DNA of 64,000 bases, taken from contig CM048845.1 in NCBI GenBank assembly GCA_026545225.1, positions 100,622,033 to 100,686,032 of the forward strand, given 5' to 3'. Under the pieces are notes generated by a model. The model saw only the letters and a list, made by a program, of their open reading frames with translations. It did not search any database and had not been told where the DNA came from. Positions 60,163-64,000 of the stretch are shown one piece after another (within the stretch, counting starts at the first letter, position 1; every line of letters begins with the position of its first letter). The translations under genes were made by a program, and so were the position numbers. The stretch is from Cornus controversa. Lineage: Eukaryota; Streptophyta; Magnoliopsida; Cornales; Cornaceae.

Positions 60163-60381
60163 CTTGACAATTTTTTAATTTCTCTAGTCTGATCAAGCAA
60201 TCTTAAGAGTTCATCTCGACGACTCTGTTCATTTGCAACCCTCAACGGGATTGCCTAAATCTGTGATTAGGCTTGACAATTTTCTAATTTTCCTAGTCTG
60301 ATCGAGCAATCTTAAGAGGTCAGCTCGATGACTTTGTTCATTTGCAGCCCTCAATGGGGTTGCCTAAATCTGTGATTAGGC
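60163..60381. repeat. 109-bp tandem duplication
   Basis: Two units, 60163-60271 and 60272-60381, both start cttgacaattttttaattt or cttgacaattttctaattt and end taaatctgtgattagg. They differ at about ten sites. The duplication lies between the PsbQ-like and LONGIFOLIA-like genes. Confidence 0.85.
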
Positions 60382-61051
60382 TGCATTCTGTGTCGAATAA
60401 ATCTTTCCAGACAGATTAAACCTACCTTGAAGTTGCAGTCAATGGACGGAATAATGGCTTGTTCTTTAATCGACCTTGAAGCATCACTCCTTTTCGGATG
60501 GATATGCCAACAAATTTTCTCTGTATTACAATGGCGTTGACATATTTATATCATTACCGGTTGAAAATAGTTCGTGCCATATGCACCATAAAATAATTTG
60601 AGAATACACTTTTCTTTCGCAAGAAATTTCAAATTGCTTGGTTGGTACCGATCTTAACAAGCCAATTTCCATACTAATGAGCCCTCTAATGCATGAACTG
60701 AAAAGATACTGTTGTTTTTGTATCAATCACAGGCTAGAGATCCATAATATATATTTAGATAAAACATGAAGAGAAACATGTCAATCATCAAAATGGGATT
60801 ACTGAAAGTAATAACACAAACCAAAGCTCTTTCATACAATGTCAAATCAAAGCATAATGGTGAAGGAAAAAGGTATCTTCCATAGATTCCTATGAACATT
60901 TTTGTTGAATAGACTTGAGAAGGGATCTTTACAATCCATTGAATTATTATGCTTTTCCATAAAAAAAAAAAAAATATATATATATATATATAAATCACAA
61001 GAAGAGGAGTGGCAAAATGAAGTAAGAAGCAGTAGAATAAGGAGAAATAAA
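60382..61051 (-). other. Intergenic DNA and LONGIFOLIA-like 3' UTR
   Basis: The part next to 61051 should be the 3' UTR, including an A-run and (TA)n at 60961-60992. The rest shows no gene. Confidence 0.5.
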
Positions 61052-64000
61052 CTACTTCCCGAACAGCTGCCTGCAGCGCCTGCCCGGTTTTGCTTGCAAT
61101 CCAGCTGCCTCACCAATCACAATCTCGCCAACTAAATCTTTAAAGATCGATCGCTCAACATCCAAAACCACCCCAGAAATCTCATCACAGAAATCTGTCC
61201 AACTCTCTGGTTGATGCATCACATCGTTCGACAAAATTCCTTTCAAACCATCGTCCTCATCATCTACGCTGCATTCTGATTTGTTGGCTTGAAGCTTTTC
61301 TATCTCCAAACACAATTCTTTCAAAAGCTTTTGTGCATTCATGGTCTTCCTTGCCAGTTTATTCGGCCTTAACCACGGCGCAGGAGAAGTCCCAACTAAA
61401 GCCAACTTTCCAACAAGAATCTCATTAACAGAATCAAAAATGAGTTTCCGGTGAAACTTTTCTTTGTCAGGTTTTGAATTGACAGCTTTTTCAGTGCTGC
61501 ATTCTTCCTTTAATGAAGTGCTGCCCCTTGTTTGTTCCAGGACCAAGAACAACTCAGGATTGATTGGATGCCCAGATGAATGGAGCTGGAACGTTGTCAG
61601 GCTCGAGCCAAGGTCTCTGAGGAGAAGACCAGAAGCTAACAATATCTCAGAAATGTATCTGTGGTCTGGATTTTTGTCCTCACAAAGAGATGCAATGTAA
61701 TCTGTGCGGGCTTCATCATGGCTTGAGTTCAGGCGTCTAAGCTTCTGAACCAAATGATCAATGTTCTGTAGTTTCTTGCGATTAATCTTGGATGAAAGAC
61801 CGGATCCTGAGCTGTTAGTTAATAGATTATCTGCTGGAACCCATGGCTCTTTACTTGAATCATTATTAGAATTCTGAGTTCCATCATCTGTGAGATTAAC
61901 AATCGAGTAAGATATAGTAAACTATAAGAGAGCTAAGCATTTTCTAATAGGGAAAATAATTATAATGAGAAAACCTAACTGTTGTTTCCTTTCATCACCA
62001 CTTGATACTAAAGTATGTGTGGCATATCTTACTGGCAGAAAACACCTTACCTAAGCCACATAAGGCTCTAATTAGGTTATACAATATCAAAACAGCATGC
62101 TTGCTGCTAACTAATAGTTAGGATAAAGCAAAATGATGGTGAATGAATATTAGTTTGCTCTTCTACAATTGCTCTTGCTATTTATATTCCACCCCCCCTA
62201 CTTTTCTGTAAATGTTTTTTTTTTTTTTGCTACTTTCCCCATTTTTTTCTTCCTGAAAACTTCTTGATATTAAATCCTGGATAATCCTCTAATATCAAAA
62301 TGCATAGACTAACATGACAGAATTTTATCATGAAGCCTTTTTAGGGGGTCCCATATCACTTTCTATGCCCAACAGATCTTTTCCATCGTTAATTTGCGTG
62401 AATCTGTAACAAATATGTAATTTTACACTATATATGAAAATCTACATACTTTTATCAATCCAAGGGCTGTTCACAAGACTAAGAGACCTAGCATCTGAGC
62501 ATAAACTTGCTCAGGAAGAACAAGGAAAACTGAGCAGAGTTGTCATATTATCTATCAAAATACAGCAACATATTTAAAATTCTTGCCTACCTGCCCTCTG
62601 TTTTTCTTGGCAGGCCAACAATCTATACATTTGAACTGAACATTTGATTTGCAAATAAAGCTTATGGTGAAGGAGATCTGGCCCCCCCAGCATGTCAATG
62701 GCATAAAGAGTCCCACCACTAGTCTAACCTATCTGGACTCATTTTCTGAAGTGAGTTGATTTTGAAAGGAAAAAGAAAATGTATTCTCACAGAAGAACTT
62801 GCAAAAAGTCGTGCATCATCCATTACTCAAGTCTTAATTGGTCCAGTTTTTACAGGCAAGCAAAACAAATTTCAGGAAGTGTAATGCATTACCTTTAAGG
62901 TTATTTGGTATCTGTTTCACAGGAGATGGGGCATCATCTCTATATACTGCATCATCGAGAACAGAAACAGGACTGTGATGTTCCAGGTTAACTGTAGCAG
63001 TTTCTGTCAATGACCCATGTTCACTCATCCTTGGAGTTGATTTCTGAACAAGAACGTCAACTGATTATACAATTGATTAGAACAGGCATATGAATAAAAG
63101 ATATCAAGAAGCACATACCTTCTGCATTAAGCCATGAACAGAGTATTTAGCAGGCTTCACAGATGGACTCTGGCTGCCATTGGTCTCAGCAGATCGATCT
63201 GAACTGGTGACTTCAATATCTATCTTTGAGTCCAAGGTATTGTTGCTGTCTGAATGCGAAGAAAGATCATGCTCTTGGTAACCCATAATTCTAGTTTCAT
63301 TGCTGATTTCACTCTCGTCGCTTTGCTGCAAATTGGAGGATTTTGGTCTGAGCTTCCCACCCGGGGATCCTGAATCTGGTTGCTGCTTGATGGATTGTCT
63401 CCTTGATTTGATGGAATCGGATGGAGGGGTGGGCGGCCGAGATCGCTTCTCTAACTCGAGCCTTTTCTGTTGCAACCTTGGGCTCACAGATCCTGAGCTT
63501 TTTACTGAGCTTGTGGTGTTTTCTTTGGATAACTGTTGAGGCCTTGTCGAAGTTTGAGTTGATTTCAAATTTTTGCTATGGGTTCTCTTATCAGTTGAAT
63601 TGACAGGATTCTCTCTGGAACTATTTTTTGGAATCTGATCTTTAGCTGTCCGACCATTAATTGTACCCTTTCGGTTATCCGCAACGTCGCCATCCCCGAG
63701 TTTAGGGAGACCTGATAAGCCATCTACTGGAATAACTGAAGAGGCATGAATACCGGATTTCTTAACAAATTTTGCTGGTTTCATTATAACAATTGGGGAA
63801 TCATAAGTCCTCGAAAAATCATTCCTCCTGTTTGTGGAAGTAGTAAAACGATCGCCCTGTGGCTTCTGTTGGTTGACCAATCTCACATTCTGATCAGGAC
63901 CCATATGTTGTAGTTCATGGTTTCTTTGATTTTCAAAATTTGAACCTTGTTCCTCTGCTCTGGTCTCTAAGAGCTCCTTTGCCTGCATTGCTTCGAGTAT
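61052..64000 (-). CDS. LNG: LONGIFOLIA/TRM-family protein (3' part)
   Basis: Three exons are in the window: 64000-63119 (open at the 5' side), 63043-62893 and 61887-61052. Phases agree and give 622 residues to the stop. Junctions are AAG|GTATGT / TTCAG|AAA and AAAG|GTAATG / CACAG|ATG. Hallmarks in order are ILEAMQAKELLE at the window edge, SPIVIMKPAKFVKKSG, SPRLQQKRLELEKRSRPPTP with the following RRQS and SPGGKLRPK, then a C-terminal DUF4378 region (DEARTDYIASLCEDKNPDHR to RRCRQLFGK). Family knowledge: LONGIFOLIA proteins (TRM1/2 type) bind cortical microtubules and the TON1 module and drive lengthwise organ growth. Roughly the first 300-450 residues lie outside the window. The protein looks intact where visible, mostly disordered with a conserved C-terminal domain. 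Confidence 0.92.
61888..62892 (-). other. Intron of the LONGIFOLIA-like gene
   Basis: A 1.0-kb intron with canonical borders. It contains no transposon or gene I can recognise. There is a T-run at 62217-62229. Confidence 0.8.

Noticed and set aside
1-64000. CRISPR array, rRNA genes, organelle insert or bacterial operon
   Set aside because: No regularly spaced repeats with unique spacers, no rRNA-like conserved blocks, and gene structure is that of nuclear plant genes throughout.

Overview
The window is AT-rich nuclear DNA from a flowering plant, most likely a eudicot. The evidence is spliced genes with plant-only families (a CIN-type TCP factor, a PsbQ-like thylakoid lumen protein, a LONGIFOLIA/TRM protein and a plant G3BP-like protein), long TE-filled introns, and many nested plant transposons and (TA)n, (GA)n and (CA)n microsatellites. 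I cannot name the species from sequence alone. I see no bacterial features, CRISPR array or rRNA.

Layout. 1-2.6 kb is AT-rich intergenic DNA. 2.6-16.5 kb is a transposon block: a long-TIR element interrupted by a Mutator-like MITE, which is itself interrupted by a copia LTR fossil, plus a TRIM-like LTR fossil, a foldback element and a 2.7 kb inverted-repeat element. 17.1-19.5 kb holds a small hAT element, an orphan first-exon-like segment, a dimeric SINE and an unidentified coding-like stretch. 19.7-34.3 kb (minus strand) is one gene of eight coding exons plus 5' UTR exons. It encodes a 463-residue NTF2 + RRM + RGG protein (G3BP-like) and has two introns of 6.1 and 4.8 kb packed with transposons. 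34.6-43 kb is repeats: nested tandem duplications, a minus-strand LINE split by an LTR-like insertion, and MITEs.

45.8-49.5 kb (plus strand) is a TCP5-clade transcription factor with an intronless CDS and a probable spliced leader. 50.6-55.1 kb holds a 5'-truncated LINE with clear target duplications, itself hit by a CACTA-type and a hAT element, followed by a three-level nest of TIR elements. 55-59 kb is mostly plain intergenic DNA with a 181-bp Mutator-like MITE. 59.09-59.65 kb (minus) is a PsbQ-like lumenal protein gene. 61.05-64.0 kb (minus, running off the window) is the 3' half of a LONGIFOLIA/TRM gene.

The four host genes act in unrelated processes (stress-granule RNA binding, leaf-development transcription, a thylakoid NDH/PSII-associated lumen protein, cortical microtubule-linked cell elongation). 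There is no operon-like logic. I found no convincing new biological system. The most informative content is the transposon stratigraphy, several perfect or near-perfect target-site duplications, a dimeric SINE, a GC-AG intron and a NAGNAG acceptor in the G3BP-like gene, and a long palindromic MITE inside a transcribed intron.
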